From: Stagnihabitans lacustris
GTDB lineage: Bacteria; Pseudomonadota; Alphaproteobacteria; Rhodobacterales; Rhodobacteraceae
Length of the DNA stretch: 64,000 bases
Direction of reading: 5' to 3'
NCBI RefSeq assembly: GCF_025950525.1
Contig: NZ_JAPDGS010000008.1
Span: 1 to 64,000, forward strand
Part shown: positions 27,371-36,199 of the stretch, piece after piece
Layout: each line of letters opens with the position of its first letter
Numbering within the stretch: the stretch's first letter is position 1
The notes under the pieces: generated by a model
Database searches by the model: none
Told to the model about the DNA's origin: nothing
The model's input: the letters and a program-made list of their open reading frames with translations, nothing else
Made by a program: the position numbers and the translations under genes

Positions 27371-28591
27371 ATGACCCAGATTGCCCCCCTCCTTGCTGCC
27401 CAGCGTTCCGGCTATGCGCTGGAGCGTCCGTTTTACACCGACCGCGCGATCTTTGACGCCGATCTGACCCATATCTGGTATCAGGAATGGATCTTTGCCG
27501 CCCCAGAGGCAGAGTTCGCCAAGCCCGGCGCCTATGTGACGCTGCAGCTGGGCGCCTATCCGGTGGTCATCGTAAAGGGCGCCGATGGGGCGATCCGCGC
27601 TTTCCACAACGTCTGCCGCCACCGCGGCCAGCGGCTGTGCGCCAAGCCCTCGGGGACCTCGGTCAAGCTGGTCTGCCCCTATCACCAATGGACCTATGAG
27701 ACCGACGGCCGCCTACTGTGGGCCCGCGACATGGGGCCGGAGTTTGACGCCAGCAAACACGGGCTGAAACAGCTGCATTGCGACACCGCCGCCGGGATGG
27801 TCTTTGTCTGCCTGGCCGAGGTGGCCCCCGATTTCACCCCTGTCAAGGCCGAGGCCAACCGCTATACCGCCCCCCATGGCATCAAAGACTTGAAGGTCGC
27901 CTTCCAGTCCAAGATCGTCGAGAACGGCAATTGGAAGCTGGTGCTGGAGAACAACCGCGAGTGCTATCACTGTGCGGGCTCTCACCCGTCCTTGTGCCGC
28001 ACCTTCGACGACAACCCCGATCTGGTCGGGGCCGATGACAGCCTGTCGTCCCCCGCTGGTGCCGCCCATGTGAACCGCTGCGAGGCGGCCGGCCTGCCCT
28101 CACGCTATGTGATCGATGCGGACGACCAATGGCGTCTGGTGCGCATCCCCTTTGTCGGCGATGCGGTCAGCTATACGATGGACGGCAAGGCGGCCGCGCC
28201 GAAACTGCCGGGGATGCCCTTTGCCAATGCCGGATCGCTGCTCTTCTTCCACTATCCGAACACCTGGAACCATTTTCTGTCCGACCATGTGCTGAACTTC
28301 CGTGTTCTGCCGATCAGCCCGACGGAAACCGAGGTCGTGACCACCTGGCTCGTCCACAAAGACGCCGTCGAGGGCCGCGACTATGACCTGACCCGCCTGA
28401 CAGAGGTCTGGGAGAATACCAACGACGAAGACCGCCGCGTGGTCGAGGAAAACCAGTTCGGCATCAACTCTCCGGCCTATGAGCCCGGCCCCTATTCGGC
28501 GCGCCAAGAGTCCGGCGTGATCCAGTTCATCGACTGGTATCTGGCGACGATGCGCAAGGCGACCGCGCCCCTGACCTTGGCAGCGGAGTAA
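27371..28591 (+). CDS. gbcA: Glycine betaine monooxygenase, Rieske oxygenase component
   Basis: A 406-residue Rieske non-haem iron oxygenase alpha subunit. The Rieske cluster ligands are Cys82, His84, Cys102 and His105 (CRHRG and CPYHQW). The mononuclear iron site is in NNRECYHCAGSHP with His200 and His205. It follows the recalled GbcA of Pseudomonas closely, including WLVHKDAVEG, DVERL/DLTRL and GINSPAYEPGPYS, and is paired with a GbcB-type reductase. The reaction is O2-dependent demethylation of glycine betaine to dimethylglycine and formaldehyde. ATG 27371 begins the conserved region; the ribosome site is weak. A stachydrine or carnitine oxygenase is less likely given the close GbcA match. 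Confidence 0.9.
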   Translation: MTQIAPLLAAQRSGYALERPFYTDRAIFDADLTHIWYQEWIFAAPEAEFAKPGAYVTLQLGAYPVVIVKGADGAIRAFHNVCRHRGQRLCAKPSGTSVKLVCPYHQWTYETDGRLLWARDMGPEFDASKHGLKQLHCDTAAGMVFVCLAEVAPDFTPVKAEANRYTAPHGIKDLKVAFQSKIVENGNWKLVLENNRECYHCAGSHPSLCRTFDDNPDLVGADDSLSSPAGAAHVNRCEAAGLPSRYVIDADDQWRLVRIPFVGDAVSYTMDGKAAAPKLPGMPFANAGSLLFFHYPNTWNHFLSDHVLNFRVLPISPTETEVVTTWLVHKDAVEGRDYDLTRLTEVWENTNDEDRRVVEENQFGINSPAYEPGPYSARQESGVIQFIDWYLATMRKATAPLTLAAE

Positions 28592-28594
28592 GCG

Positions 28595-29641
28595 ATGGGA
28601 CAGCGTCAGAACTGGACCGCCGCCCCCTGGAATGACAGCGAAGAGCTGGAATGCACCATGGTCATTCCCGAGACCGCGGATACGGCGACGATTGCCTTCC
28701 GCGCGCCCTCGGGGGCCTGGTTCGACTATCAACCGGGGCAGTTCCTGACCTTTGACCTGCCGGTGGGGGTCAGCCGGACCTATACGATCTCCTCCAGCCC
28801 CTCGCGGCCCTTGTCGATTTCGATCACGGTCAAGGCGCAGAAGGATTCGGTGGGGTCACGCTGGCTTGTGTCCGACCTGAAACCCGGGATGCGGCTGAAG
28901 GCCCATGGCCCGGCGGGGCTGTTCACCCTGCACCGGCACCGGGCGGCGAAGTATCTGTTCATCTCGGCCGGATCGGGGATCACGCCGATGATGTCGATGG
29001 CGACCTGGGCCTGGGATTCGGGCGAACAGCCCGACATCGCCTTTGTTCATGCGGCAAGGAAACCCGCCGACATCATCTTTCGAAGCCGCCTGGAGCAATT
29101 CGCCTCCCGCACCCCCGGGCTGCAACTGCGGTTCACCGTCGAAGAGGTCGATCCTTTCGAGGTCTGGTCGGGCTTTCGCGGGCGGCTTAGCCAGATCATG
29201 CTGGGCCTGATGGCGCCCGATTATCTGGAGCGTGAGGTTTTCTGCTGCGGACCCGAGCCCTTCATGCGGTCGGTGCGGCAGATGCTGGCCTCCTTGGGCT
29301 ATGACATGGCGCGCTATCACGAGGAAAGCTTTCAGGCCCCCACGCTGGAGGCCGTCCCCGTCACCGCGCCCGCCCCCGCCGCCGCAGAGGTCACATTCGC
29401 GCCCTCGGGCAAGGTCATGGCCAGCGACGGCACCGAAACCGTGCTGGCCTTGGCGAAAAAGGCCGGGCTGAACATCCCGTCCTCTTGCAACTTCGGCCTG
29501 TGCGGCACCTGCAAGGTGCAAAAGACGGCCGGAGAGGTCACGATGGTCCACAACGGCGGGATTTCCGATGACGAGATCGCGGCCGGGCAGATCCTCGCCT
29601 GTTGTTCACGGCCCTTGGGCGCGGTAGAGATCGCCTTGTAA
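28595..29641 (+). CDS. gbcB: Glycine betaine monooxygenase reductase component
   Basis: A 348-residue electron-transfer protein: FAD domain (SRTYTISSSPSR), NAD domain (FISAGSGITPMMSM and FCCGPEPFMR) and a C-terminal [2Fe-2S] ferredoxin domain with SSCNFGLCGTCKV and a later Cys in LACCSRP. This order is that of GbcB-type reductases that pass NAD(P)H electrons to the Rieske oxygenase. It starts 3 bases after gbcA. The C-terminal end AVEIAL is intact. Confidence 0.92.
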   Translation: MGQRQNWTAAPWNDSEELECTMVIPETADTATIAFRAPSGAWFDYQPGQFLTFDLPVGVSRTYTISSSPSRPLSISITVKAQKDSVGSRWLVSDLKPGMRLKAHGPAGLFTLHRHRAAKYLFISAGSGITPMMSMATWAWDSGEQPDIAFVHAARKPADIIFRSRLEQFASRTPGLQLRFTVEEVDPFEVWSGFRGRLSQIMLGLMAPDYLEREVFCCGPEPFMRSVRQMLASLGYDMARYHEESFQAPTLEAVPVTAPAPAAAEVTFAPSGKVMASDGTETVLALAKKAGLNIPSSCNFGLCGTCKVQKTAGEVTMVHNGGISDDEIAAGQILACCSRPLGAVEIAL

Positions 29642-29671
29642 AGCAGGGTTGTAGATCAGGGAGACCGCCGG

Positions 29672-30130
29672 ATGTTTGCCGATTGGAAAGCGGAAAAGAC
29701 GGTGCAGGCCCTGGTCGACGAGGCGCAGGATTGGGCCGACCGCCTGTCCAGCGCCAAGCCGCATCAGCTGGAGGCTCAGGCCGCGGCGGGTTGGTATTGG
29801 GCGGCGTTTTCCCTGTCCGAGGGGCGCGACCTGACGACGATGGCCACCTGGAAGCCGGTCGATCTGAAACGTTTCATCACCACGACGCTGACAAGGATTG
29901 CCGCGCTGCGCAAGGCGCGGGATTATGAGGTCTCGGATGGGCTGACGCTGTGGCTGCATGCCGCCCGCGCGGTGTCCGAACCCCGGATCGCGCCCCCCGC
30001 CGCCGAGATCTGGAGCCTGATCGCCGGCGCAGGCCAGAACGCCGACACGATGGCCGAAGAGCGCTGCCTAGAGGCGGGGATCGCTTACAAGGGGCGCATC
30101 CTGGCCCAGGTTCAGGACCATGACATCTGA
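29672..30130 (+). CDS. Hypothetical protein downstream of gbcAB
   Basis: A 152-residue protein I do not recognise. It is helical and rich in Ala, Trp and Lys, with no signal peptide or membrane segment. Motifs visible are QAAAGWYWAAFSLSEGRDL and ADTMAEERCLEAG. GGGAG stands before ATG 29672, 30 bases after gbcB, so it is likely cotranscribed. Its last 63 bases overlap the 3' end of the convergent GNAT gene. Confidence 0.7.
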   Translation: MFADWKAEKTVQALVDEAQDWADRLSSAKPHQLEAQAAAGWYWAAFSLSEGRDLTTMATWKPVDLKRFITTTLTRIAALRKARDYEVSDGLTLWLHAARAVSEPRIAPPAAEIWSLIAGAGQNADTMAEERCLEAGIAYKGRILAQVQDHDI

Positions 30131-30490
30131 CCCGCGAAACCCCAGCCGCGTGTAAAGCTTGCGGGCGGGCAGGGCGTCTTCCGCGACCTCTAGTGCGACG
30201 TCGGTGAACCCCATGCCCCGCAGATGGTCCAGCGCCTGTGTCATCAGCGCCTGGGCGATGCCTTGCCCCTGATACGCGGGCAAGACGCTGACATTGCTGA
30301 TGAAAGCGCGGGGGGGCTGGTTGGCATAGACGGCGACCAGACCCACCAAAGCGCCCTCCCCATGGGCAAAGCACAGGGCTTGGGCCGCCAGTTTCTCGGC
30401 ATAGGCGGTCAGGTCAACCCTTGTGGAAAGCCGCGGGGAAAAGCCTGTGTCGCAGGCCTGCAGGTGGCGCAGGATATCCGCCGCCCCCAT
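30068..30490 (-). CDS. GNAT family N-acetyltransferase
   Basis: A 140-residue GNAT acetyltransferase: acetyl-CoA binding motif VSVLPAYQGQGIAQALMTQAL near the middle, then VALEVAEDALPARKLYTRLGF. ATG 30490 is the first ATG; an alternative GTG at 30508 overlaps the stop of the preceding propeller gene as GTGA, which would couple translation. It ends the leftward glycan cassette and might acetylate an amino sugar, but the sequence also resembles RimI-type protein acetyltransferases, so the substrate is open. Confidence 0.87.
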   Translation of the reverse strand: MGAADILRHLQACDTGFSPRLSTRVDLTAYAEKLAAQALCFAHGEGALVGLVAVYANQPPRAFISNVSVLPAYQGQGIAQALMTQALDHLRGMGFTDVALEVAEDALPARKLYTRLGFRGSDVMVLNLGQDAPLVSDPRL

Positions 30491-30504
30491 CTTCGCTGCC
30501 CGGC

Positions 30505-31455
30505 TCACAACGACAACCGCACCGCGCCAAAGCCGAAGCGGCCAAAGGCATTGCCGTTGTAAAGCAGGTAAGGCTCCCCGTCCGACAGGCAGAGGTTGGG
30601 ATAGCATTGCATGTCGCTGTCCCAATCGCCCGGGGTCCCGGTCAACCCCAGGGCCGCATCGTCGCGGGTCCAGGTGACAAGGTCGGCGGACCAAGCATAG
30701 CCGATCCGATAGCCCTTGGTCGGATCGGTGCGAAAGCCATGGACCTCACGGAAGCAAAACACCATGTGATAGCGCCCACCATAGTGCAGCACGCTGGGCA
30801 GGGCCTGACATTCATCGGGGCCAAGCCGGTCGGGCAGGATCTGGATGCCGTCCTCTTTGACCCAGTCCACACCGTTATCCGACACCGCATGGCCGATCTT
30901 GTAAACGCGGTCGGGCGCGGCCTCGGGCGTTTCGCGCTTCCAGCGTTGGCCGAACATATACCACATGTGGAAGCGGCCCTGCGCCTGGATGACAAAGGCG
31001 TCGCCGACCAGGAAGGGCTCCTTCAAGGACGGCCCCAGGATCGGGCCGGGGCCGAGGCGGCGGAAGCTCTCTCCGTCGTCGCTGACAGCCAGACCCACGG
31101 CGGTATCGACCGAGACCGAGGCGCGGCGGTTCCAGCCGCAGGTATAGGCCCAAACCTGGCCGTCCTTGCGGATCGGGCTGAACGGAAAGATGCCGTGTTC
31201 GTCAAAGGTGCCAAGGTCGCCCAAAGGCAAGACCGGCGCGGATGACACCCGCAGCACGCGCGCGAAATCCTTGGTCATATCGGCAAAGGCCACCTGGGCG
31301 CGGAAGCCTTGATCGTCCACCGATCGGGCGCAGAAATAGACGCGGGTAAAGTCGGGAAACTCCAGCGCCTGGGGGCTTTGGGCGAATTCCTTGGCGCCGC
31401 AGGGCAGGGTATGGGCCAAGGGGTCAAAGATGCGACCTAATCTTTGCGCGATCAT
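30505..31455 (-). CDS. Five-bladed beta-propeller glycosidase-like protein, copy 2
   Basis: A 316-residue protein of the GH43/GH32/GH130-like five-bladed propeller type. Repeated blades show the pattern DGxxWVK, GGRYHMVFCFRE, GYRIGYAWSADLVTWTRDD. It is a clear tandem paralogue of the next upstream gene: FDEHGIFPFSPI here against FDEFGTYPVSVI there, and DECQALPSV against DEAQASPDV. Whether catalytic acids are kept cannot be settled by eye. No signal peptide, so it is cytoplasmic. ATG 31455 overlaps the stop of copy 1 as ATGA. Its place in a glycan synthesis cassette suggests sugar binding or transfer rather than catabolism. Confidence 0.8.
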   Translation of the reverse strand: MIAQRLGRIFDPLAHTLPCGAKEFAQSPQALEFPDFTRVYFCARSVDDQGFRAQVAFADMTKDFARVLRVSSAPVLPLGDLGTFDEHGIFPFSPIRKDGQVWAYTCGWNRRASVSVDTAVGLAVSDDGESFRRLGPGPILGPSLKEPFLVGDAFVIQAQGRFHMWYMFGQRWKRETPEAAPDRVYKIGHAVSDNGVDWVKEDGIQILPDRLGPDECQALPSVLHYGGRYHMVFCFREVHGFRTDPTKGYRIGYAWSADLVTWTRDDAALGLTGTPGDWDSDMQCYPNLCLSDGEPYLLYNGNAFGRFGFGAVRLSL

Positions 31456-32432
31456 GACAGGCTCCCTTCCAGCCGGGCAAGGCCAAAGCCCTCACGGCCG
31501 ACGCCATTGCCCAGATAGGCCATATAGGTCGCCCCATCGACGGTGAAGACATGGGGATAGGCCACCATCTCGGCATCGAACCCCTCGGGCGAGGGCAGCA
31601 GTCCCGCGCGGGCATCGTCGCGGGTCCAGGTCTGCAGGTCGGTCGAATGGGCATAGCCGATGCGATAGCCCTTGGCATGTCCCCGGTAGCCCTCGGAGTA
31701 ACGATAGCAAAAGAACATGTGGTAGCGCCCACCGGCATAGATCACATCCGGCGAGGCCTGAGCCTCATCGTCCTCGACCGCGGTGTCGATCAGGTTGCGT
31801 CCGTGTTTCACCCAAGTCAGCCCATCGACCGAACTCGCCATGCGGATGCGGTAGACGGGCTCGGGGCGGCCTGCGACCATCTTCCACTTCGATCCGGCGA
31901 TGTAAAACAGGTGATACAGCCCGTTGAAAAACCGGATCTTGGGGCCGGACATCACAAAGGGCTCGTCCAGCGAATAGGGGATCACGGGGCCGGGGCCGAG
32001 GCGGGTGAAAGTCGCCCCGCCATCGGTGCTTTCGGCCACGCCGATGGCGACGTTGAAGGGCACCGAGACGCAGCGCGTCCAACCGGCGAAATAGGCGCGC
32101 AGGCGGTCGCCCACCGGGATCACGGACACCGGATAGGTGCCGAATTCGTCGAAACAGCCGGGATCGCCCAGCGACAGGATGGGTTCATCGGCCACCCGCA
32201 GGATGCGTGTCAGGTCGCCGCGGTCCAGATCCACCCAGGCCGAACGGCTGACATATTGGCCATTGGCGTCGGCGGGCGGGCGGCAGGAGAAATAGATGCG
32301 GACCGCGTCGTTCAGGATCAAACTGGCCGGCGCCTGGGCGAACTCGCGCAGCCAGGGGCGGTCAGGGTAGGCCCGGGCGTTGAAGACCAGCCCCAGTTTC
32401 TGCCAGCGGAAAGGGTCAGTCGGCAAGGTCAT
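31452..32432 (-). CDS. Five-bladed beta-propeller glycosidase-like protein, copy 1
   Basis: A 326-residue paralogue of the downstream propeller protein, with the same blade motifs (FDEFGTYPVSVI, GPGPVIPYSLDEPFV, DGLTWVKHG, GGRYHMFFCYRYSEGYRG, GYRIGYAHSTDLQTWTRDD). The start ATG 32432 overlaps the end of wbqC by 17 bases. No export signal. The pair are coupled and probably act together; function not known. Confidence 0.8.
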   Translation of the reverse strand: MTLPTDPFRWQKLGLVFNARAYPDRPWLREFAQAPASLILNDAVRIYFSCRPPADANGQYVSRSAWVDLDRGDLTRILRVADEPILSLGDPGCFDEFGTYPVSVIPVGDRLRAYFAGWTRCVSVPFNVAIGVAESTDGGATFTRLGPGPVIPYSLDEPFVMSGPKIRFFNGLYHLFYIAGSKWKMVAGRPEPVYRIRMASSVDGLTWVKHGRNLIDTAVEDDEAQASPDVIYAGGRYHMFFCYRYSEGYRGHAKGYRIGYAHSTDLQTWTRDDARAGLLPSPEGFDAEMVAYPHVFTVDGATYMAYLGNGVGREGFGLARLEGSLS

Positions 32433-33141
32433 AGGCCCCCAACATCATGCGGACTTGGTCCTGCGGGTTGAACATCAAGATATCCAGGATCGAGAGATAA
32501 GGCACAAAAGGCGCGCCGAATTGCGGATAGGGGTCAAGGCGGGGGTCCAGAAATTTCAGCGTCAGGCCATGGGGGCGGAACTGGTCGGCGTTGTAAAGCA
32601 CCCGCCCGCCCGGAGGGTTCACGTAAACTTCGGCCCCGGTCTTCAGGCACAGGTCGATGACGCGGTCGACATGGGTCAGGCTGCTTGCCCCCTCGACCTC
32701 CGAGGCCACCAGGATCGGCGTCGTGATCCCCAGATGCCCACAAACCGCACGGATCGAATGGGCGATGAAGTCGAACAGGTTCACCGAGGGGCGGTGCAAG
32801 ATGGCTTCAATCAGCGCCATGGTGGGCGCGAACTCTGGCGCGCGGCGATAGGCGCCCGCGATTTGGGCCGCCAGCTTGGCCGGGTCGAAATCGCCAGCCA
32901 AGGCGCGGTCGCAGATGTCCAGATCATCGGACCCCTTGGCCAGCGGCAGGGTGAACATCGCCGCACGCCCGTTCAACAGCATCTGGTTGCGGTTGATCCA
33001 GCCCTTTTTCGTATACTTGATCCGGTCATAGATGACGAAACGATCCACCGCCGCGATCAGCTGGAAATACCCCAGATAAGGCAGGAAATAGGGCTGCATC
33101 ACCGCCGTTTTGATCGCCATCTTCATCGGGGGCGTCATCAT
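32416..33141 (-). CDS. WbqC family protein
   Basis: A 241-residue WbqC-like protein (PF08889): TAVMQPYFLPYLGYFQLI at the N-terminus, YDRIKYTKKGWINRNQ, SLTHVDRVIDLC, and VYVNPPGG. WbqC proteins occur in O-antigen and capsule loci, often beside DegT aminotransferases, with a suggested role in acylating or modifying the amino sugar. The start ATG 33141 overlaps the aminotransferase stop as TGATG, so the two are coupled. Confidence 0.9.
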   Translation of the reverse strand: MMTPPMKMAIKTAVMQPYFLPYLGYFQLIAAVDRFVIYDRIKYTKKGWINRNQMLLNGRAAMFTLPLAKGSDDLDICDRALAGDFDPAKLAAQIAGAYRRAPEFAPTMALIEAILHRPSVNLFDFIAHSIRAVCGHLGITTPILVASEVEGASSLTHVDRVIDLCLKTGAEVYVNPPGGRVLYNADQFRPHGLTLKFLDPRLDPYPQFGAPFVPYLSILDILMFNPQDQVRMMLGAYDLAD

Positions 33142-34250
33142 CAGCCCGCCCGCAAAAGGTCCAGCACGCGGGCCACATCGCCATCGGTCAGGTCGGGATA
33201 GATAGGCAGGCACAGGACCCGGTCGGCCATGACCCGCGCCACCGGCAGATTGACCGCCGAAGCCGAGGGCAGCCGGCGATACATCTCGAATTCGGTGATC
33301 AGCGGATAGAAATAGCGCCGCGGATGGACGCCCTGCGCCTTCATCTTGCGAAACAGCTCGTCGCGGCTGATCGGATAGTCGGGCTGCACCAGGATCGGGA
33401 AATAGGCATGGTTCGGCCGCGTCCCCCCCAAAGCGGGCGACAGGTAATCCAGGCCCGCGATCCCGTCGATCCCGGCACGATAAAGCGTCGCAATCTCGGC
33501 CCGCCGCGCCAGATACCCGTCAATATGGCCCAGCTGCGCCAGGCCCACGGCCGAGTTCAGTTCGCTCATCTTGCCGTTGATGCCGGTGGCGACCACCGAG
33601 ACCTCGCCGTCATGGCCAAAGTTCTTCAGCTTGTCGATGCGGTCCTTCATCTCGGCCGAGTGGCTGATGATCGCCCCGCCCTCGAAGGTGTTGAACACCT
33701 TGGTCGCGTGCAGGCTAAGCGTCGACAGATCGCCGTGATTCAACACGCTGCCCGTGGCGTCATTCACCCCGAAAGCATGGCTGGCGTCATAGATCAGCTT
33801 CAGCCCGTGACGGCGCGCAATCGCGGCCAGCTCCTGCACGCGGGCCGGGTTGCCATAGCAATGCACCGGCAGGATGGCGGTGGTGCGGGGGGTGATGGCG
33901 GCCTCGACCTTGGCGGGGTCCAGGTTCAGGCTGTCGGGTTCCACATCGACGAAAACCGGGGTCTGGCCGTTCCACAGCACCGCATGCGCCGTGGCGACAA
34001 AGGAAAACGGCGTGGTGATGACCTCTCCGTCGCCCGCAAGCGCCTGAAGGGCGGTCACAAGCGCAATCGTGCCGTTGTTGAACAACGAGATGAAGGGCAC
34101 GCCCAGATAGTCGCACAGCCGCCGTTCCAGCTCGGTATGAAAGGGGCCGCCATTGGTCAGGATGCCATTGGCCCAGATCTTCTCCAGATAGGGGATGAAG
34201 TCCGACAGGGGCGGCAAGGAAGGTTTGGTCACGAAAATGTCTTTGGTCAT
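33141..34250 (-). CDS. DegT/DnrJ/EryC1/StrS sugar aminotransferase
   Basis: A 369-residue PLP enzyme of the DegT family that aminates a nucleotide keto-sugar. The PLP Lys is Lys184 in LHATKVFNT, and Asp155 in IYDASHAFG supports the pyridine nitrogen. The segment TGINGKMSELNSAVGLAQL is typical of the family. ATG 34250 is used, six residues into a longer open frame. Product is likely an amino-deoxyhexose for the glycan made by this cassette, then passed to WbqC. Confidence 0.93.
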   Translation of the reverse strand: MTKDIFVTKPSLPPLSDFIPYLEKIWANGILTNGGPFHTELERRLCDYLGVPFISLFNNGTIALVTALQALAGDGEVITTPFSFVATAHAVLWNGQTPVFVDVEPDSLNLDPAKVEAAITPRTTAILPVHCYGNPARVQELAAIARRHGLKLIYDASHAFGVNDATGSVLNHGDLSTLSLHATKVFNTFEGGAIISHSAEMKDRIDKLKNFGHDGEVSVVATGINGKMSELNSAVGLAQLGHIDGYLARRAEIATLYRAGIDGIAGLDYLSPALGGTRPNHAYFPILVQPDYPISRDELFRKMKAQGVHPRRYFYPLITEFEMYRRLPSASAVNLPVARVMADRVLCLPIYPDLTDGDVARVLDLLRAG

Positions 34251-34303
34251 CGGTCGCCCTCGCATTTCGCCCTATCTAGCGCCCTTCGCGGGCTTTGGCC
34301 AGT

Positions 34304-35245
34304 TCAGGTGCCAAAGAGCTTGCGCCGCAGCGACAGCCAGCGGACCTCCCAATAGCCACGTTTGCGGCGCGGCGGAGGCGGGGCGCCATCGGGGCCGGTA
34401 TAGTCCAGCCGCCCGCGCCCGGTGGCGTTGAACAGGAAAGCCATGGCGCGCAGGCAATCTTGCGATGCGGCGCGGTCGCCCTGATCGGCATGCCAGGCCG
34501 CAAGATGCATCTGCGCCACGGCGGTCAACATGATCTGCTGTTCGCGCCCCTGCATCGAGATCAGCCCCCCAGCCCGCAACCGGTAATGCGCGGGTTTCAA
34601 CGACCGCAGAAAGCGCCCGCCACCGTGATGACCCAGCATCCCCCAGACCATCAGGTCGCCGATCGTCGCGGTGCGGATATACAGGGGCACCGGTTTGCCG
34701 CGGAATATGTTGCGAAAACAGGCGGTCAGCGTGTTGATTGACGGCGCGCGTTTCAGCTCGGTCCCGGTCAGGTTCTGTTCGACGCCGCCGACATAGGCCA
34801 GGGGCGCCCCCGCATCATCGACACCCTGCACCGCGCCATAGGTCAGCACCAGGGCCGGATCGGATTCCAGCGCCGCGACCTGCAGGGCCAGCTTGTCGGG
34901 GTCGTCCCAATAATCATCCCCGTCGCAAATCGCGATGAAGTCGCCGCGCGCCGCCGGGAAGACATGAGCGAAATAGGGGTTCACGCCCTTGGAAAACAGG
35001 TTCTCGCCCTGCAGCATGGTGCGAAAGATCGTCGGGTGGCGGGCGGCATGATCCGCAATCACCGCGGCCGTGTCATCGGTCGAGGCATCGTCATAGATCA
35101 CCACTTCGACCCGGAAATCGCAGCGCTGATCCAGAAAGCCCTGCAGCGTCCGCGCGATATAGGCGCCGTGATTATAGGCGATGCAGCAGATCGAGACCTT
35201 GACGGGCTCGTCGGCAAAGCTGCGATCCCGAAGCGCCGGGGCCAT
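34304..35245 (-). CDS. Family 2 glycosyltransferase
   Basis: A 313-residue GT-A glycosyltransferase with VSICCIAYNHGAYIARTLQG, VEVVIYDDASTDDTA and a DxD-type metal site in ICDGDDYWDD. No membrane helix, so it is a soluble or peripheral enzyme adding a sugar on the cytoplasmic face. It lies 47 bases after the methyltransferase and 53 bases before the aminotransferase in the same leftward cassette. Confidence 0.92.
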   Translation of the reverse strand: MAPALRDRSFADEPVKVSICCIAYNHGAYIARTLQGFLDQRCDFRVEVVIYDDASTDDTAAVIADHAARHPTIFRTMLQGENLFSKGVNPYFAHVFPAARGDFIAICDGDDYWDDPDKLALQVAALESDPALVLTYGAVQGVDDAGAPLAYVGGVEQNLTGTELKRAPSINTLTACFRNIFRGKPVPLYIRTATIGDLMVWGMLGHHGGGRFLRSLKPAHYRLRAGGLISMQGREQQIMLTAVAQMHLAAWHADQGDRAASQDCLRAMAFLFNATGRGRLDYTGPDGAPPPPRRKRGYWEVRWLSLRRKLFGT

Positions 35246-35292
35246 GGTCTAGCGGCTTTCCGCTGGCGCTGGTTGCCCGACCATGGTGCCCC

Positions 35293-36036
35293 TTACCTGC
35301 CGCTTTCGCAGACGAAATAGATGCTGGAACACAGGTCCGGGTAGTGCTGACCCAGCATGTAACAGCCATCCAGATAGGCGTCCGAGATGATGTCGGTCTG
35401 CATCAGCCGATCCCATTGGAAATTCGCCAGCGCCTTGAAGAAGATGCCCGAGCGGTGGACAATGGGCATCCCGGCGGCGCGGATGTCGCGCTCCAGCGTG
35501 TCCAGGCTATAGGTGATGCGGTGGCCATGGGCGGCCTCTGCCGGGGTGATGGCGGCGTTATGGGTGATCAGCCCCATCTTGACCGCAATCTGGCGCGAGG
35601 GCGCATTGGCGTTGGGGCAGACCAGAAACAGCCGCCCGGTATCGGTCAGCCACTCTTGGCGGATGCGGGTCAGCACGCCGACCGGGTCGTCCAGATGCTC
35701 TAGCACATGGGTCAGGACGATATTGTCATAACGGCGCGGCAGCTGGATCGTCTCGAACATGCCTTCGTGAAAGGTCACGCGGGCGGGAAGCGCCTGTTTC
35801 GCCTCGGCAATCGCCTCGCCCGAGGCCTCGACACAAGAGATATCGTCGAACAGCGGCAAGAGCCGCTTGGTGAAGGCGCCCTTGAAACTGCCAAGTTCCA
35901 GCATCGAGCCAGGCCGCAAAAGGGGCTGAAAGGCCCGCACCATGTATTTGTGCATGACGTCGAAGTCGAAATCATAGGCATAGCGGTGATCCGCCGTGTC
36001 CTGAAGTTCGGCATCGTAGTTGCGGGAAATGGTCAA
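35293..36036 (-). CDS. Class I SAM-dependent methyltransferase
   Basis: A 247-residue class I methyltransferase. The SAM-binding motif is LELGSFKGAFTKRLL, followed by CVEASGEAI and IVLTHVLEHLDDP, typical of sugar or lipid-linked methyltransferases (family 11/23). No ATG fits: I chose TTG 36036 because GGAG stands seven bases before it; a TTG at 36078 is also open. It is the first gene of the glycan cassette and may cap or decorate the chain. It is divergent from the symporter gene 163 bases away. Confidence 0.88.
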   Translation of the reverse strand: MTISRNYDAELQDTADHRYAYDFDFDVMHKYMVRAFQPLLRPGSMLELGSFKGAFTKRLLPLFDDISCVEASGEAIAEAKQALPARVTFHEGMFETIQLPRRYDNIVLTHVLEHLDDPVGVLTRIRQEWLTDTGRLFLVCPNANAPSRQIAVKMGLITHNAAITPAEAAHGHRITYSLDTLERDIRAAGMPIVHRSGIFFKALANFQWDRLMQTDIISDAYLDGCYMLGQHYPDLCSSIYFVCESGR

Positions 36037-36199
36037 AACGAGGCTCCGGTGAAAGCGGCCGGGATGGTCCGGCGTCAAGTTTTCAGACCTTAGTTCGCGC
36101 GGCCACTGGCGGCAAGTGGCATCCCGTTGCGGCGCCGCTTGGCTGTGGCTCTTGGCGGCGCTGCGGGCTAAAAGGGGCCAACCGCAGGATGAGGGCCAG

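Noticed and set aside
30068..36036. Horizontally acquired glycan island
   Set aside because: Base composition and codon use look like the flanks by eye, and no mobility gene or tRNA borders it; a computed GC/codon profile would be needed to claim transfer.
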